This document shows positions 52,425 to 61,779 of a stretch of 64,000 nt of DNA, in pieces (position 1 is the stretch's first letter; each line of letters begins with the position of its first letter). The position numbers were made by a program, and so were the translations under genes. This stretch comes from Micavibrio sp. UBA2638 (GTDB lineage: Bacteria; Pseudomonadota; Alphaproteobacteria; Micavibrionales; Micavibrionaceae): positions 24,243-88,242 of the forward strand of contig DENS01000006.1 of assembly GCA_002359735.1 (NCBI GenBank), given 5' to 3'. The notes under the pieces are model-generated. The model made no database searches. It had not been told where the DNA came from and worked only from the letters and a program-made list of their open reading frames with translations.

Positions 52425-53816
52425 ATGTCAGAACAATTTGATGTTATAATCATTGGTGCCGGTCCCGGCGGTTATGTATGCGCCATTCGTTGTGCGCAGT
52501 TGGGTTTAAAGACCGCCATCGTTGAAAAACGCGATACATTGGGCGGTACGTGTCTGAATATTGGTTGCATTCCATCCAAGGCTTTGCTGCATGCATCGGA
52601 ACGTTTTGAAGAAGCCGGTCACCACCTCGCTGATCTGGGGGTGAAGACATCCGGTGTTAAGCTGGATCTGAAAGCCATGATGAAACACAAGGATGACGTG
52701 GTTGAGGCCAACACCAAGGGTGTTGAGTTCCTGATGAAAAAGAACAAAATCAAGCATATTAAGGGCGAAGGCGTTATTGAGGGTGCGGGTAAGGTTAAGG
52801 TCGGCAAAGATGTCTACGAAGCTGATAGCATCGTGATAGCGACCGGATCTGATGTGATTTCGTTACCGGGAATTAAGATTGATGAAAAGAAAATTGTATC
52901 CTCTGAAGGGGCGCTAAGTCTTCCAAAAGTGCCCAAGAGCATGGTTGTTATTGGTGGCGGTGTTATCGGTTTGGAACTGGGAACTGTTTATCGCCGTCTT
53001 GGTGCAAAAGTTACCGTCATAGAATTCATGGATAATATCTTACCCGGTATGGACGGTGAGGTTCGTAAAGAAGCGTTAAAAGTCTTTAAGAAGCAAGGGC
53101 TTGAATTTAAGTTGTCGTCCAAAGTTACAGACGCAAAAGTTACGGCCAAAGGCGTGGATTTAACAGTTGAGCCTGCCAATGGCGGCGATGCGGAAAAGGT
53201 GACGGCAGAGGTTGTTTTAATGGCGATTGGCCGCAAAGCCTATACTGATGGTTTGGGGCTGGATAAGGTTGGCGTGGAGATGGATGATCGCGGCCGTATC
53301 AATGTCGATGAATTCTTTGAAACCTCGCTGGAAGGGGTCTATGCGATCGGTGATGTTATTAAAGGGCCAATGTTGGCACATAAGGCTGAAGATGAAGGTG
53401 TTGTTTTGGCGGAACTGTTGGCCGGGCAATCCGGGCATATCGATTATAACTGCATTCCCGGCGTGGTTTACACATGGCCAGAGGTTGCAAATGTCGGAAA
53501 AACCGAAGAGCAATTAAAAGAAGAAGGCGTTGAATACACATCGGGTAAATTTCCGTTTATGGCCAATGGCCGTGCCCGCGCTATGAATGCGGTTGATGGC
53601 TTCGTGAAAGTATTGGCCGATGCCAAAACAGACCGCGTTTTAGGGGCGCATATTATTGGCCCGGGTGCTGGGGACCTTATACAGGAAGTTGTGAGCGTCA
53701 TGGAATTTGAGGGTACGGCCGAAGATATTGCGCGGACATGCCATGCACACCCGACCCTGACCGAAGTGGTGAAAGAGGCGGCGTTGGCCGTTGGTAAACG
53801 CGCCCTGCATAATTAA
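52425..53816 (+). CDS. lpdA: Dihydrolipoamide dehydrogenase (E3)
   Basis: FAD/NAD enzyme that reoxidises lipoyl groups of the 2-oxoglutarate (and other) dehydrogenase complexes. The 463-residue product has FAD-binding IIGAGPGGYVCAIR, the redox disulphide GGTCLNIGCIPSK (C43 and C48), NAD-binding VVIGGGVIGLELG and the C-terminal catalytic HAHPTLTE (His about 442, Glu about 447). It is the last of the TCA series, 6.9 kb from sucB. Confidence 0.97.
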   Translation: MSEQFDVIIIGAGPGGYVCAIRCAQLGLKTAIVEKRDTLGGTCLNIGCIPSKALLHASERFEEAGHHLADLGVKTSGVKLDLKAMMKHKDDVVEANTKGVEFLMKKNKIKHIKGEGVIEGAGKVKVGKDVYEADSIVIATGSDVISLPGIKIDEKKIVSSEGALSLPKVPKSMVVIGGGVIGLELGTVYRRLGAKVTVIEFMDNILPGMDGEVRKEALKVFKKQGLEFKLSSKVTDAKVTAKGVDLTVEPANGGDAEKVTAEVVLMAIGRKAYTDGLGLDKVGVEMDDRGRINVDEFFETSLEGVYAIGDVIKGPMLAHKAEDEGVVLAELLAGQSGHIDYNCIPGVVYTWPEVANVGKTEEQLKEEGVEYTSGKFPFMANGRARAMNAVDGFVKVLADAKTDRVLGAHIIGPGAGDLIQEVVSVMEFEGTAEDIARTCHAHPTLTEVVKEAALAVGKRALHN

Positions 53817-53838
53817 GGATCATGCCTTGCCGGGTGTT

Positions 53839-54789
53839 TTATTCTGTATTGCGCGGATGCGCGGCCTTATGAATGCGCATCAACTCTTCTGCGTTGACCT
53901 CAGTATAGCGCTGGGTTGTGCTTAAGGAGACATGCCCAAGCAATTCTTGAATTTCCCTTAGATTGGCCCCGTTCTGCAGTAAATGCGTGGCAAAAGAATG
54001 CCGCAATGCGTGCGGCGTCACATTTTCAGGCAAGCCAGAGGCGCGGCGCAAATCGCGCATGGCTTTTTGTGCAACGCCTTGATTTAAACGCTGGCCACGC
54101 GCGCCGATAAAAATGGGGCGGGTAGTATCGGTGGGGAAGGGAACGCTTTGTAGATAAGCATTTAACATGGTTTCGACAATGTTGAGAACGGGAACTTGCC
54201 GTTCTTTTCCACCTTTGCCCATAACACGCAGAAAGCCATCCCTTGGCAAATCTTTTATATCCAGCGACAAGGCCTCGTTAATACGCAGGCCGCATCCATA
54301 AAGCATTGTGAAGAGCGCCCGGTCCCTAAGGCCCAGCCAATCGTCTTTGGTGTTGAAAATGCCGGCCTGGTCAAGCAAACGAAAGGCCTGTTTTTCATGT
54401 AAGGGGCGCGGCAGTTTATGCGGCAATTTGGGGGACCGGACAATGTTGATATGGGCGTTATGCATGATGCCCTGTTTGTCTAGCCAACTCAGGTAATTCT
54501 TAACGCCGGATAATGCCCTCGCGCGGCTTGCGTTTGAGTTTCCATCCATCGCCTTTTGTGACATCCAGCTGCGAAAATCCCGAATGCCTGTTTCTGATAA
54601 GTCATTTAATGAGGGGGGCTTGGCGTAATGCAAATGTAAAAATGTAATAAAATGGGTGACGTCGGCGCTATAGGCACGCAATGTATGTTTTGATACATTT
54701 TTTTCATGGATCAGATAATCCTGCCAGTCCTGTAAGGTCTTGGCAAGATCAGGCGCGCAGATGGCAATCGTGTCTTGTTTTATGGTCAT
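53839..54789 (-). CDS. xerC: Tyrosine recombinase XerC
   Basis: Resolves chromosome dimers at dif together with XerD. The 316-residue product has a SAM-like N-terminal DNA-binding domain and all catalytic residues: Arg in GCGLRINEAL, HALRHSFATHLL, the LGHVSLSTTQRYTEV His and the nucleophile Tyr (about 295). Its placement near DUF484 and priA marks it as the chromosomal XerC and not a mobile integrase. The start ending at 54789 is preferred; the longer frame (54867) adds 26 residues that do not fit the family. Confidence 0.93.
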   Translation of the reverse strand: MTIKQDTIAICAPDLAKTLQDWQDYLIHEKNVSKHTLRAYSADVTHFITFLHLHYAKPPSLNDLSETGIRDFRSWMSQKAMDGNSNASRARALSGVKNYLSWLDKQGIMHNAHINIVRSPKLPHKLPRPLHEKQAFRLLDQAGIFNTKDDWLGLRDRALFTMLYGCGLRINEALSLDIKDLPRDGFLRVMGKGGKERQVPVLNIVETMLNAYLQSVPFPTDTTRPIFIGARGQRLNQGVAQKAMRDLRRASGLPENVTPHALRHSFATHLLQNGANLREIQELLGHVSLSTTQRYTEVNAEELMRIHKAAHPRNTE

Positions 54790-54895
54790 ACGAGTGAACT
54801 CTCGTGCTGTGCAGCATACAATTTTCTTTACAGTGTACAACATTTTATCAGAAACTTCTTCCTGCAAATTATATTGCAGCCAGAAGGAGGACGAG

Positions 54896-55348
54896 ATGTC
54901 ACAGCACCACAGAGTATTTATTTACGGAACGTTGATGAACGGCCTGCGTAATCATCATAAGATGGCATGCGCAAAATTTCTAAGCACATCGAAAACGATG
55001 CTGCCAAGCTATACTTTGCTTCAATTCCCTTCACAGTCTTCGCCGGGACATGTGACACCGGGGCTCAAAAAACATGGCAATGATTGCATTTCGGGGGAGC
55101 TGTATTTGCTGGATGATGAATGCCTTGCCATTCTGGACGACTTTGAAGATGTTGGCCGTGAGTATGAACGCAGCCGTATTATGCTGCATGATAATTCTTA
55201 TGCCTGGGCTTATTTTTTATTGGCCGAAAAGCCGCAATGCGCCGAAGGTACCCCTAGCTTTATAGTGCGGGATGAGGCGACACAAAGTGTGTCTTGGGAT
55301 GGGCATGCCGAAGAGGCTTATGCGCGTAAAGCCCTAAAGGCGGCCTGA
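54896..55348 (+). CDS. Gamma-glutamylcyclotransferase-like protein
   Basis: A 150-residue protein of the GGCT/AIG2-like fold, which in characterised members cyclises gamma-glutamyl groups to 5-oxoproline. The N-terminal strand and loop RVFIYGTLMNGLRNH carries the YGTL substrate-binding motif, and YLLDDECLAILDDFEDVGREY the late family block with acidic residues. The actual substrate is unknown. A strong AAGGAGG just before the ATG at 54896 fixes the start, although the frame is open from 54740. Confidence 0.85.
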   Translation: MSQHHRVFIYGTLMNGLRNHHKMACAKFLSTSKTMLPSYTLLQFPSQSSPGHVTPGLKKHGNDCISGELYLLDDECLAILDDFEDVGREYERSRIMLHDNSYAWAYFLLAEKPQCAEGTPSFIVRDEATQSVSWDGHAEEAYARKALKAA

Positions 55349-55392
55349 TTTTTCTTGTAATGCGGGCACGCTTAGCGCTATAAGGCAATATT

Positions 55393-55950
55393 ATGGATAA
55401 AGAAAGAAAATTAATTTGTGTTTTTGCGGGCGCTTCTACCCCGCAAGACAATGCCATTATAGACAATGCCAGAGCGCTTGGCAGTGCCATTGGCCGCGAA
55501 GGGTATGACCTTATTTACGGCGGCGGCCTGAATGGTGTTATGGGCGCGTGTGCTATCGCTGCGGATGCGGCCGGTGCCAATGTTAATGTTGTTAATATTG
55601 ATCGGTATGCCCACGAGGTGCAGCTGATGAATGCCACTGTTAAAGTTGTGGCCGATGAGCTGGAACGCTTTCGGCATTTGGCGCTGTTGTCGGGGGCAGA
55701 TGCTATGTTTGCTCTTCCCGGCGGGCCGGGGACGATGCGTGAGGTTCTGATGGGATTAGAGAGTATTGTCTATGATGATAATGAGGCGCCCCTTGTGTTG
55801 GTAAAGACGCCCCCTTATCTGGATGGGGTGAAATCTTATTTTGATCATGCTGTGGCGGTTGGGCTAATCAAAGAGTCCAAACGCAATGCAATGCGGGAAT
55901 GGTCGCCGCAACAAACTTTGCACTCTGTTTTAGATGCCAGTTTTAATTAA
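55393..55950 (+). CDS. LOG family protein (TIGR00730-type)
   Basis: A 185-residue Rossmann protein of the LONELY GUY family, which includes cytokinin-riboside phosphate phosphoribohydrolases and nucleotide N-glycosidases. Both signature motifs are intact: IYGGGLNGVMGACA (about 40-53) and ALPGGPGTMREVLMGLE. Bacterial members usually act in purine nucleotide breakdown, but substrates vary. The gene overlaps the convergent DUF484 gene by four bases. Confidence 0.88.
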   Translation: MDKERKLICVFAGASTPQDNAIIDNARALGSAIGREGYDLIYGGGLNGVMGACAIAADAAGANVNVVNIDRYAHEVQLMNATVKVVADELERFRHLALLSGADAMFALPGGPGTMREVLMGLESIVYDDNEAPLVLVKTPPYLDGVKSYFDHAVAVGLIKESKRNAMREWSPQQTLHSVLDASFN

Positions 55951-56657
55951 ACTGGTAAATTCAACCAATGACGGAATGTCCGTTCGATAACGCGGGCCAA
56001 AAATAAGATCTGATCCGTCGCCTGACCATCCTGGAACATATTCGGATCGCGGCTTCCAAAGGCCAGAATGGCAGGCGGGGTATCCATTGAGATATCAATA
56101 CGCAGCAAAATCTGGGATTGCACCAATGTTGCGCCGCCGCCATAAATCGGCTCAATGCCGGAAATATTATCTTGCAACAGGATATTTTTATCGCCCATCC
56201 AGTTATCAATAGTGCCTGACGGGATAACGCGTATACCGTTGGTATGGACATGCGGAATGTCATTGCCGTTGGCTTCAACAACAAAGGTTGTGATATCTGT
56301 ATCCAGCATGGAAGACAGGTCCATGGTCATGGTGCGAATGAAATCGTCAAAGTTTCTGGCTTCCAGTAAGCGCAAAACAGCTTTATGGATGCGCTGCTGG
56401 TTGTTCATATTTGCCCGTGAATTTTCGACAAGAACCTGCGTGGCCTGCATGACCTGTTCTTTGTCGGCTTTCAGGCGTTTAATCATATAAGATTGAAAGT
56501 CGGCAACCCCTTCTTTTGAGCTAATGGTCGGGATATCCATGAATTCCAGTGCTTCTGGATTGCGTTTCAGAAACTTGGGGTTGTCCCGCAGGTAATCCAG
56601 AATGTCATCGTCGTTTAAATCCATCATCGGCCCGTCTTCATTTTGCATGTTGCTCAT
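55947..56657 (-). CDS. DUF484 family protein
   Basis: A 236-residue GAF-like protein. DUF484 genes are often beside xerC, but the role is unsettled. The N-terminal segment DDDILDYLRDNPKFLKRNPEALEF is diagnostic, followed by a coiled region (YMIKRLKADKEQVMQATQ) and a GAF-like half with ILAFGSRDPNMF near the end. The chosen start (ATG ending 56657) is one of several close Met codons. Confidence 0.88.
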   Translation of the reverse strand: MSNMQNEDGPMMDLNDDDILDYLRDNPKFLKRNPEALEFMDIPTISSKEGVADFQSYMIKRLKADKEQVMQATQVLVENSRANMNNQQRIHKAVLRLLEARNFDDFIRTMTMDLSSMLDTDITTFVVEANGNDIPHVHTNGIRVIPSGTIDNWMGDKNILLQDNISGIEPIYGGGATLVQSQILLRIDISMDTPPAILAFGSRDPNMFQDGQATDQILFLARVIERTFRHWLNLPV

Positions 56658-56800
56658 ATTTTTGCCTGTCGCGTATTTTTGAATCAATATTGTATAAGGG
56701 TATCACAGCGACTTATGCGGCTGAAACAAATGTTTTGCACTGTTTGAAAAACAACGGTGCGCGGGGCTTGAATATGGTTATGCCTAAACTGAAATGGTGT

Positions 56801-56840
56801 AAAAAAGACGCAAAACGTGGGGCCCGCTGCGTCTTTTTTA
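56801..56840. terminator. Bidirectional-looking terminator
   Basis: AAAAAAGACGC pairs with GCGTCTTTTTT around an 17-base loop; A-run on one side and T-run on the other allow termination in both directions. It lies just downstream of the transaldolase gene on the minus strand. Confidence 0.85.
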
Positions 56841-56867
56841 ATCTGTCTTATCAATGTGAATAGACGC

Positions 56868-57524
56868 CTATAAGATGCTTTGGCCTGTTTTCTTCCAGTC
56901 CTCAACAAAACCGGCCAGACCTTTATCTGTCAATGGGTGGTTATAGAGTTGGTGAATAACCTTGGGCGGGCACGTTACCACATGGGCCCCCATTTTTGCG
57001 CTGTCAATAATATGTAACGGATTGCGGACAGAGGCAACCAGAACCTGGGTATCAAAATATTCATAGTTCTCGTAGATGCGTAAAACATCAGAGATAAGCT
57101 GAAGACCATCCTGGCAGATGTCGTCAAGACGCCCGACAAACGGCGAGATAAATGCTGCGCCTGCTTTTGCGGCCAGCAGGGCCTGCCCGGGTGAGAAACA
57201 GAGTGTTACATTGACCATGGTTCCTTTGTCGGATAATTCTTTGCAAACCCGTAAACCCGCGGGCGTTAAGGGAACCTTTACCGCAACATTGTCGGCAATA
57301 GCGGCCAGTTTTGCGCCTTCTTTGCTCATGGTTTCGTAATCAGTTGAGGCCACTTCTGCGCTGACCGGGCCGTCAACGATATCGCAGATTTCTTCGATCA
57401 GTGGAATGAAGTCGCGCCCGGACTTTGCAATGATGGACGGATTGGTTGTCACCCCGTCCAACATTCCAGCTTCGTTGAGTTTTTTGATGTCTTCAATATC
57501 GGATGTATCTGCGAAAAATTTCAT
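56868..57524 (-). CDS. tal: Transaldolase (small, FSA-like)
   Basis: Transfers a dihydroxyacetone unit in the pentose phosphate pathway; some members of this small class are fructose-6-phosphate aldolases instead. The 218-residue TIM barrel starts MKFFADTSDIEDIKKL, has GVTTNPSIIAKSG and the Schiff-base Lys in VAVKVPLT (about K83), then NVTLCFSPGQALLAAKAGA. It is divergent from priA, a pairing seen in other alphaproteobacteria. Confidence 0.94.
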   Translation of the reverse strand: MKFFADTSDIEDIKKLNEAGMLDGVTTNPSIIAKSGRDFIPLIEEICDIVDGPVSAEVASTDYETMSKEGAKLAAIADNVAVKVPLTPAGLRVCKELSDKGTMVNVTLCFSPGQALLAAKAGAAFISPFVGRLDDICQDGLQLISDVLRIYENYEYFDTQVLVASVRNPLHIIDSAKMGAHVVTCPPKVIHQLYNHPLTDKGLAGFVEDWKKTGQSIL

Positions 57525-57657
57525 GTTTTTACCCTTAAATTTTTGTCTATGTATTGGTTACCGCGCCAGCAATGATTTTTCAATAGAAAATCAGAGAGTT
57601 TCGCGCTTGTTTTATTTTTGTTTTGTAGAAACAGGTGCTTTCTCATAGACTGAGGCC

Positions 57658-59904
57658 ATGCAAGAAAGTTTCCTTCCAGAAGATGAACAGAGCAAGGCGC
57701 CACTCTCGGCGGCGCCAAAGGCGGTGATGAGTGTGCTTGTGCCGTACCCTGTTGATAAAGCCTATGATTACATAGTGCCTGATGGAATGAATGTGAATGC
57801 GGGTGACTATGTGGTTGTCCCGCTTGGTAATCGTGAGATTCCGGCCGTGGTTTGGGGCGAGGCGGCAAATGAAGTGCCTGCTAAAAAGCTGAAATCCATT
57901 GTTCATAAATATGATTTTCCGGCCATGGCCCCGGTGCAGCGGAAGTTTCTGGATTGGGTGGCCGATTACACCATGAGTGCGCGCGGCTTTGTCATGAAGA
58001 TGTCTTTAAGTGTTCCTGGCGCCCTGGAACCGCCGGTTTCTGTGACGGCTTATCAACGTGGGGAGGTCCTTCCAGAGTTAATTCGCAAGGGATTATCACC
58101 GCAACGTCAAAAAGTTCTGGATGTGCTGGATAGCGGTTTGGCTTACCGCGCGGCCGATCTCGCGCGCGAGGCGGGATGCTCGAGTGCGGTTGTTAAAGGG
58201 CTGGCTGATAAAGGGTTGATTCAGGTAACAGAGATTCACTCTCCGGCGCCATGCCGCAAGCCAGATCCCTATCGTGCAGGGGCCGAGCTATCGGACGATC
58301 AGCATCATGCGGCGCAAACGATGAAAGATTTGCTGGATAGCGAAGAGTTTCATGCGGCCTTGCTGGATGGTGTTACGGGCGCGGGTAAAACAGAAACCTA
58401 TTTCGAGGCCGTGGCCGGCGCGCTGGCGAAAGACAAGCAGGTTTTGATTTTGCTGCCGGAAATTGCGCTTTCTAATGCCTTTCTCGAGCGGTTTAAGCAG
58501 CGCTTTGGTTGTGCGCCTGCTTTATGGCATTCCCATCTGAGCCCGGCGCAGCGTAAAAATACTTGGCGCGGCGTGGCCAGCGGTGATACGCGCGTTGTGA
58601 TCGGGGCGCGGTCTGCATTGTTTTTGCCCTATACGGATTTGGGGTTAATTGTTGTTGATGAAGAACATGATCCGGCTTATAAGCAGGAAGATGGCGTTAT
58701 TTACCATGCTCGGGATATGGCGGTTATGCGCGCGGCAATGGGAAAGTTCCCTGTTGTTTTGGTTTCGGCGACGCCGTCATTGGAAACCATTCATAATGCG
58801 TGGAATGGTCGTTATCATCATTTGCATTTAAAAGCACGTTTTGGCGGTGCGCGGCTTCCGGATATTCATTTGATCGATATGCGTCACGATAAGCCCGAGC
58901 GCCAGCATTTCATTTCGCCCACTTTAAAACAAGTCACGCAAGAGGCCCTGGATGCGGGCGAACAGGTGCTGTATTTTCTAAATCGCCGCGGGTATGCGCC
59001 ATTGACGTTATGCCGGACTTGTGGTCACAGAATGGCGTGTCCGCGCTGTACGGCGTGGCTGGTGGAACATAAATCCGGAAGAAATTTGCAATGCCATCAT
59101 TGCGGTTTTGCCCAGCGGCCGCCAGAGATATGCCCTGAGTGCGGTGATGAGCATAGCTTCGCGGCGTGTGGGCCGGGTGTTGAACGTATATTCGAAGAAA
59201 CCAAAAGGCTTTTTCCAGATAAGTCCGTTATGATTTTGGCCAGTGATACAGCCGAGAGTAATGATGAGTTAAAGGCCATGCTGAAGAAAATTCATGATGG
59301 GGAAGTCGATATCATTATTGGTACGCAAATTATTGCCAAGGGGCACCATTTCCCCAATCTGACCTTGGTCGGGGTGATTGATGCCGATTTGGGGTTGGCT
59401 GGCGGGGATTTGCGCGCCGCCGAACGGACATACCAGCTTTTGCATCAGGTCGCAGGGCGTGCCGGACGGGCAGAGAAGCGCGGGCGGGTATATTTGCAAA
59501 GTTTTATGCCGGATCACCGCATTATGCAGGCTATGGAAGCGGGGGCTCGTGATGAGTTTCTGGAAGCCGAGGCTTGGGAGCGTGAACAGGCGCATATGCC
59601 GCCCTATAGCCGTCTTGCCGGTATTATTGTATCCGGCCGCGAAGAAAGCCAGGTCATTGAGGTTGCGAAACAGCTGGGGCGAACATCACCGCAGGGTATG
59701 ACCGATTCCGGGCTTACTATTCAAACATTGGGGCCAGCCCCGGCGCCTTTTGCGCGGTTGCGCGGACGCTACCGCTATCGTTTGCTGGTGAATGCGGATA
59801 AATCTGTCAATTTGCAGAAGATCTTACAAGAATGGATTCATGGCTTTAAAATCCCATCTGCCGTGCGGGTTCAAATTGATATAGATCCGCAGAGCTTCTT
59901 GTAA
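57658..59904 (+). CDS. priA: Primosomal protein N' (replication restart helicase)
   Basis: Superfamily 2 helicase that recognises stalled forks and reloads the replisome. The 748-residue product has an N-terminal DNA-binding domain (VPYPVDKAYDYIVPDG), Walker A GVTGAGKTET (about 238-247), the VVDEEHDPAYKQ box, eight zinc-ligand Cys residues from CRTCGHRMACPRC to CHHCGF and CPEC, and GTQIIAKGHHFPNLTLVGVI. All motifs are intact. Confidence 0.97.
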   Translation: MQESFLPEDEQSKAPLSAAPKAVMSVLVPYPVDKAYDYIVPDGMNVNAGDYVVVPLGNREIPAVVWGEAANEVPAKKLKSIVHKYDFPAMAPVQRKFLDWVADYTMSARGFVMKMSLSVPGALEPPVSVTAYQRGEVLPELIRKGLSPQRQKVLDVLDSGLAYRAADLAREAGCSSAVVKGLADKGLIQVTEIHSPAPCRKPDPYRAGAELSDDQHHAAQTMKDLLDSEEFHAALLDGVTGAGKTETYFEAVAGALAKDKQVLILLPEIALSNAFLERFKQRFGCAPALWHSHLSPAQRKNTWRGVASGDTRVVIGARSALFLPYTDLGLIVVDEEHDPAYKQEDGVIYHARDMAVMRAAMGKFPVVLVSATPSLETIHNAWNGRYHHLHLKARFGGARLPDIHLIDMRHDKPERQHFISPTLKQVTQEALDAGEQVLYFLNRRGYAPLTLCRTCGHRMACPRCTAWLVEHKSGRNLQCHHCGFAQRPPEICPECGDEHSFAACGPGVERIFEETKRLFPDKSVMILASDTAESNDELKAMLKKIHDGEVDIIIGTQIIAKGHHFPNLTLVGVIDADLGLAGGDLRAAERTYQLLHQVAGRAGRAEKRGRVYLQSFMPDHRIMQAMEAGARDEFLEAEAWEREQAHMPPYSRLAGIIVSGREESQVIEVAKQLGRTSPQGMTDSGLTIQTLGPAPAPFARLRGRYRYRLLVNADKSVNLQKILQEWIHGFKIPSAVRVQIDIDPQSFL

Positions 59905-59948
59905 ATGTTCATAAGGATTGTTTGCGGGGAACATATCCATCATAATGC

Positions 59949-60851
59949 ATGGAATTGGAATGGGGCTTCGTTGTGAGTGAAATTAATAACACTAAAGATA
60001 TGTCATTAAATTTTGGTGGGCGGAAATTACCATCAGATATAACCTCGTATGATTTACTGAAAACGATCGCTGTCGTTCTCATGATTATTGATCATATAGG
60101 CATGTATTTTTTTCCGGATGATTTGTGGTGGCGTTCTATTGGGCGTTTATGCGTTCCAATCTGGTTCTTTCTAATTGGATATGCCAGAAGCCGTGATATT
60201 CCCGTGAAGTTATGGGCGGGGGCTTTATTGTTGGTGGTGGCGGATGTCATTGTTGGCAGGACGCTTCTTCCTTTGAACATATTGTTTACGATCATGGCGG
60301 TGCGTTTATTGCTTGACCCGGTTATGCGTCTTTCCCTGAAGGGGCCTGTTTGGATGGTTATGATCGCGTTTGCGCTGGTTGCGCTGGCTGTGCCAAGTTC
60401 TTTTCTTGGCGAATATGGTGTGTTGGGGCTGATTGCCGCGATGTATGGCTATATGGTGCGCCATAGAGATACAATCGTCAGTGAGACATTGCTTCATTGT
60501 TATATGGTGTTTGCGTTTTTGATTTTTATCGTGTTGCAACATTTGTCCTTTGGTTTCGATCCGCAGCAACTGTCCGTCATGACGCTTGGGGTTCTGATTA
60601 TCGGGCTTTCTTTGCTATGGTTTAAATCGCAGACATTCCCTGAGCTTGGCGCGGCGCTTCCGGTCGGGGTGACATGGGGCCTGCAATTTGGCGGCCGTAG
60701 AACGCTGGAAATATATGTCGTGCATTTGGTTGCATTTAAATGTATTGCACTGGCCTTGGGGCTTGACGGGTATGGACTTTTTGAATTTGAAGTTGTTGAT
60801 GACGGGATGTTTCAGCTGCTTGCGCTCATAACAACATTTAGGGAAGGGTAG
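59949..60851 (+). CDS. TraX-family membrane protein, copy 1
   Basis: A 300-residue polytopic membrane protein of the TraX family, a relative of membrane acyltransferases; F-plasmid TraX acetylates pilin. The hallmark block is SYDLLKTIAVVLMIIDHIG, then IGRLCVPIWFFLIGYARSRD, with about eight membrane helices and a late GRRTLEIYVVHL. The substrate here is unknown and no conjugation genes are near. An alternative start is the Met at 60000. The next gene is a close tandem relative. Confidence 0.85.
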   Translation: MELEWGFVVSEINNTKDMSLNFGGRKLPSDITSYDLLKTIAVVLMIIDHIGMYFFPDDLWWRSIGRLCVPIWFFLIGYARSRDIPVKLWAGALLLVVADVIVGRTLLPLNILFTIMAVRLLLDPVMRLSLKGPVWMVMIAFALVALAVPSSFLGEYGVLGLIAAMYGYMVRHRDTIVSETLLHCYMVFAFLIFIVLQHLSFGFDPQQLSVMTLGVLIIGLSLLWFKSQTFPELGAALPVGVTWGLQFGGRRTLEIYVVHLVAFKCIALALGLDGYGLFEFEVVDDGMFQLLALITTFREG

Positions 60852-60859
60852 GATCCCCC

Positions 60860-61723
60860 ATGCTTGTATGGAATTCTGCGAATAAATTACCAAATCAGTT
60901 AACGTCTCATGATTTTTTGAAAACAATCGCGATTGTTTTGATGGTCATTGATCATATAGGGGCCTATTTTTACCCTGATGAAACCTGGTTTCGTATATTG
61001 GGGCGTTTATGTGTTCCGATCTGGTTCTTTTTAATTGGCTATGCCAGGAGCCGTGATATCTCGCTGAAGGCGCTGGTTGGGGCACTTGTATTGCTGGGCT
61101 CGGCAATGGTGGTGGGGGAACATGTCTTGCCGATTTCCATTTTAGTGACCTTGATGATTGGGCGTAATTTTATTGATGCCTGGATGGGGGCCGGGCGCCG
61201 CGGTGGTGAGGCCCTGGCTGGCTTGTTTTTTATATTGCTTTTGCTGTATGTCCCAACATCTATTGTGTTTGAATACGGTACGATAGGGTTCCTTTTTACG
61301 GTGTTCGGGGCGATGTGTCGATATCGTCAGGACAATGAGGCCCATATAACCGCGAAGTATAATCGTGAGGTTTTTTATTTTGCTGCGGCGTCGTTTGCAT
61401 CATTTACAATGTTGCAAGCCGCCCCAATGGATTATCTCAGCATGGTGCAGCTGGTGTCATTATCATTGGGGATGGTGGCTGTGTATCAAGTTTTAAGACG
61501 TTTCCACTCTGGTGAATTACCGCGTATAACCAATGCGTTACCGGGATTTGTTGTGCAAACAATTCAATTTACCGGTCGCCGCACTTTGGAAATTTACGTC
61601 GCGCATTTGCTGGTGATAAAGGCGTTGGCACTATATTTATATCCGGATCGTTTCGTATTTATGCAGTGGGATTGGACGAGTGAAGCCGTCATGAAGTTTA
61701 TCGACACGATGATATTGGCTTAG
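60860..61723 (+). CDS. TraX-family membrane protein, copy 2
   Basis: A 287-residue paralogue of the preceding gene, eight bases downstream. It repeats the blocks DFLKTIAIVLMVIDHIG, LGRLCVPIWFFLIGYARSRD and GRRTLEIYVAHL. The His of the IDHIG motif and the final His are kept in both copies, so both could be active. The pair probably arose by tandem duplication and may form a heteromer. Confidence 0.85.
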   Translation: MLVWNSANKLPNQLTSHDFLKTIAIVLMVIDHIGAYFYPDETWFRILGRLCVPIWFFLIGYARSRDISLKALVGALVLLGSAMVVGEHVLPISILVTLMIGRNFIDAWMGAGRRGGEALAGLFFILLLLYVPTSIVFEYGTIGFLFTVFGAMCRYRQDNEAHITAKYNREVFYFAAASFASFTMLQAAPMDYLSMVQLVSLSLGMVAVYQVLRRFHSGELPRITNALPGFVVQTIQFTGRRTLEIYVAHLLVIKALALYLYPDRFVFMQWDWTSEAVMKFIDTMILA

Positions 61724-61779
61724 ATAGTGATTTTTTATTGTCTTGATTGCGATACCAAATATATGAAGAATGATGTGCC

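Noticed and set aside
53839..54789. Integrase of a mobile element
   Set aside because: The tyrosine recombinase has XerC features and lies in the conserved xerC/DUF484/priA neighbourhood; no attachment-site repeats or cargo genes are visible.
54740..54895. N-terminal extension of the gamma-glutamylcyclotransferase-like gene
   Set aside because: The strong AAGGAGG site precedes the internal ATG at 54896, and the extension overlaps xerC in antisense.
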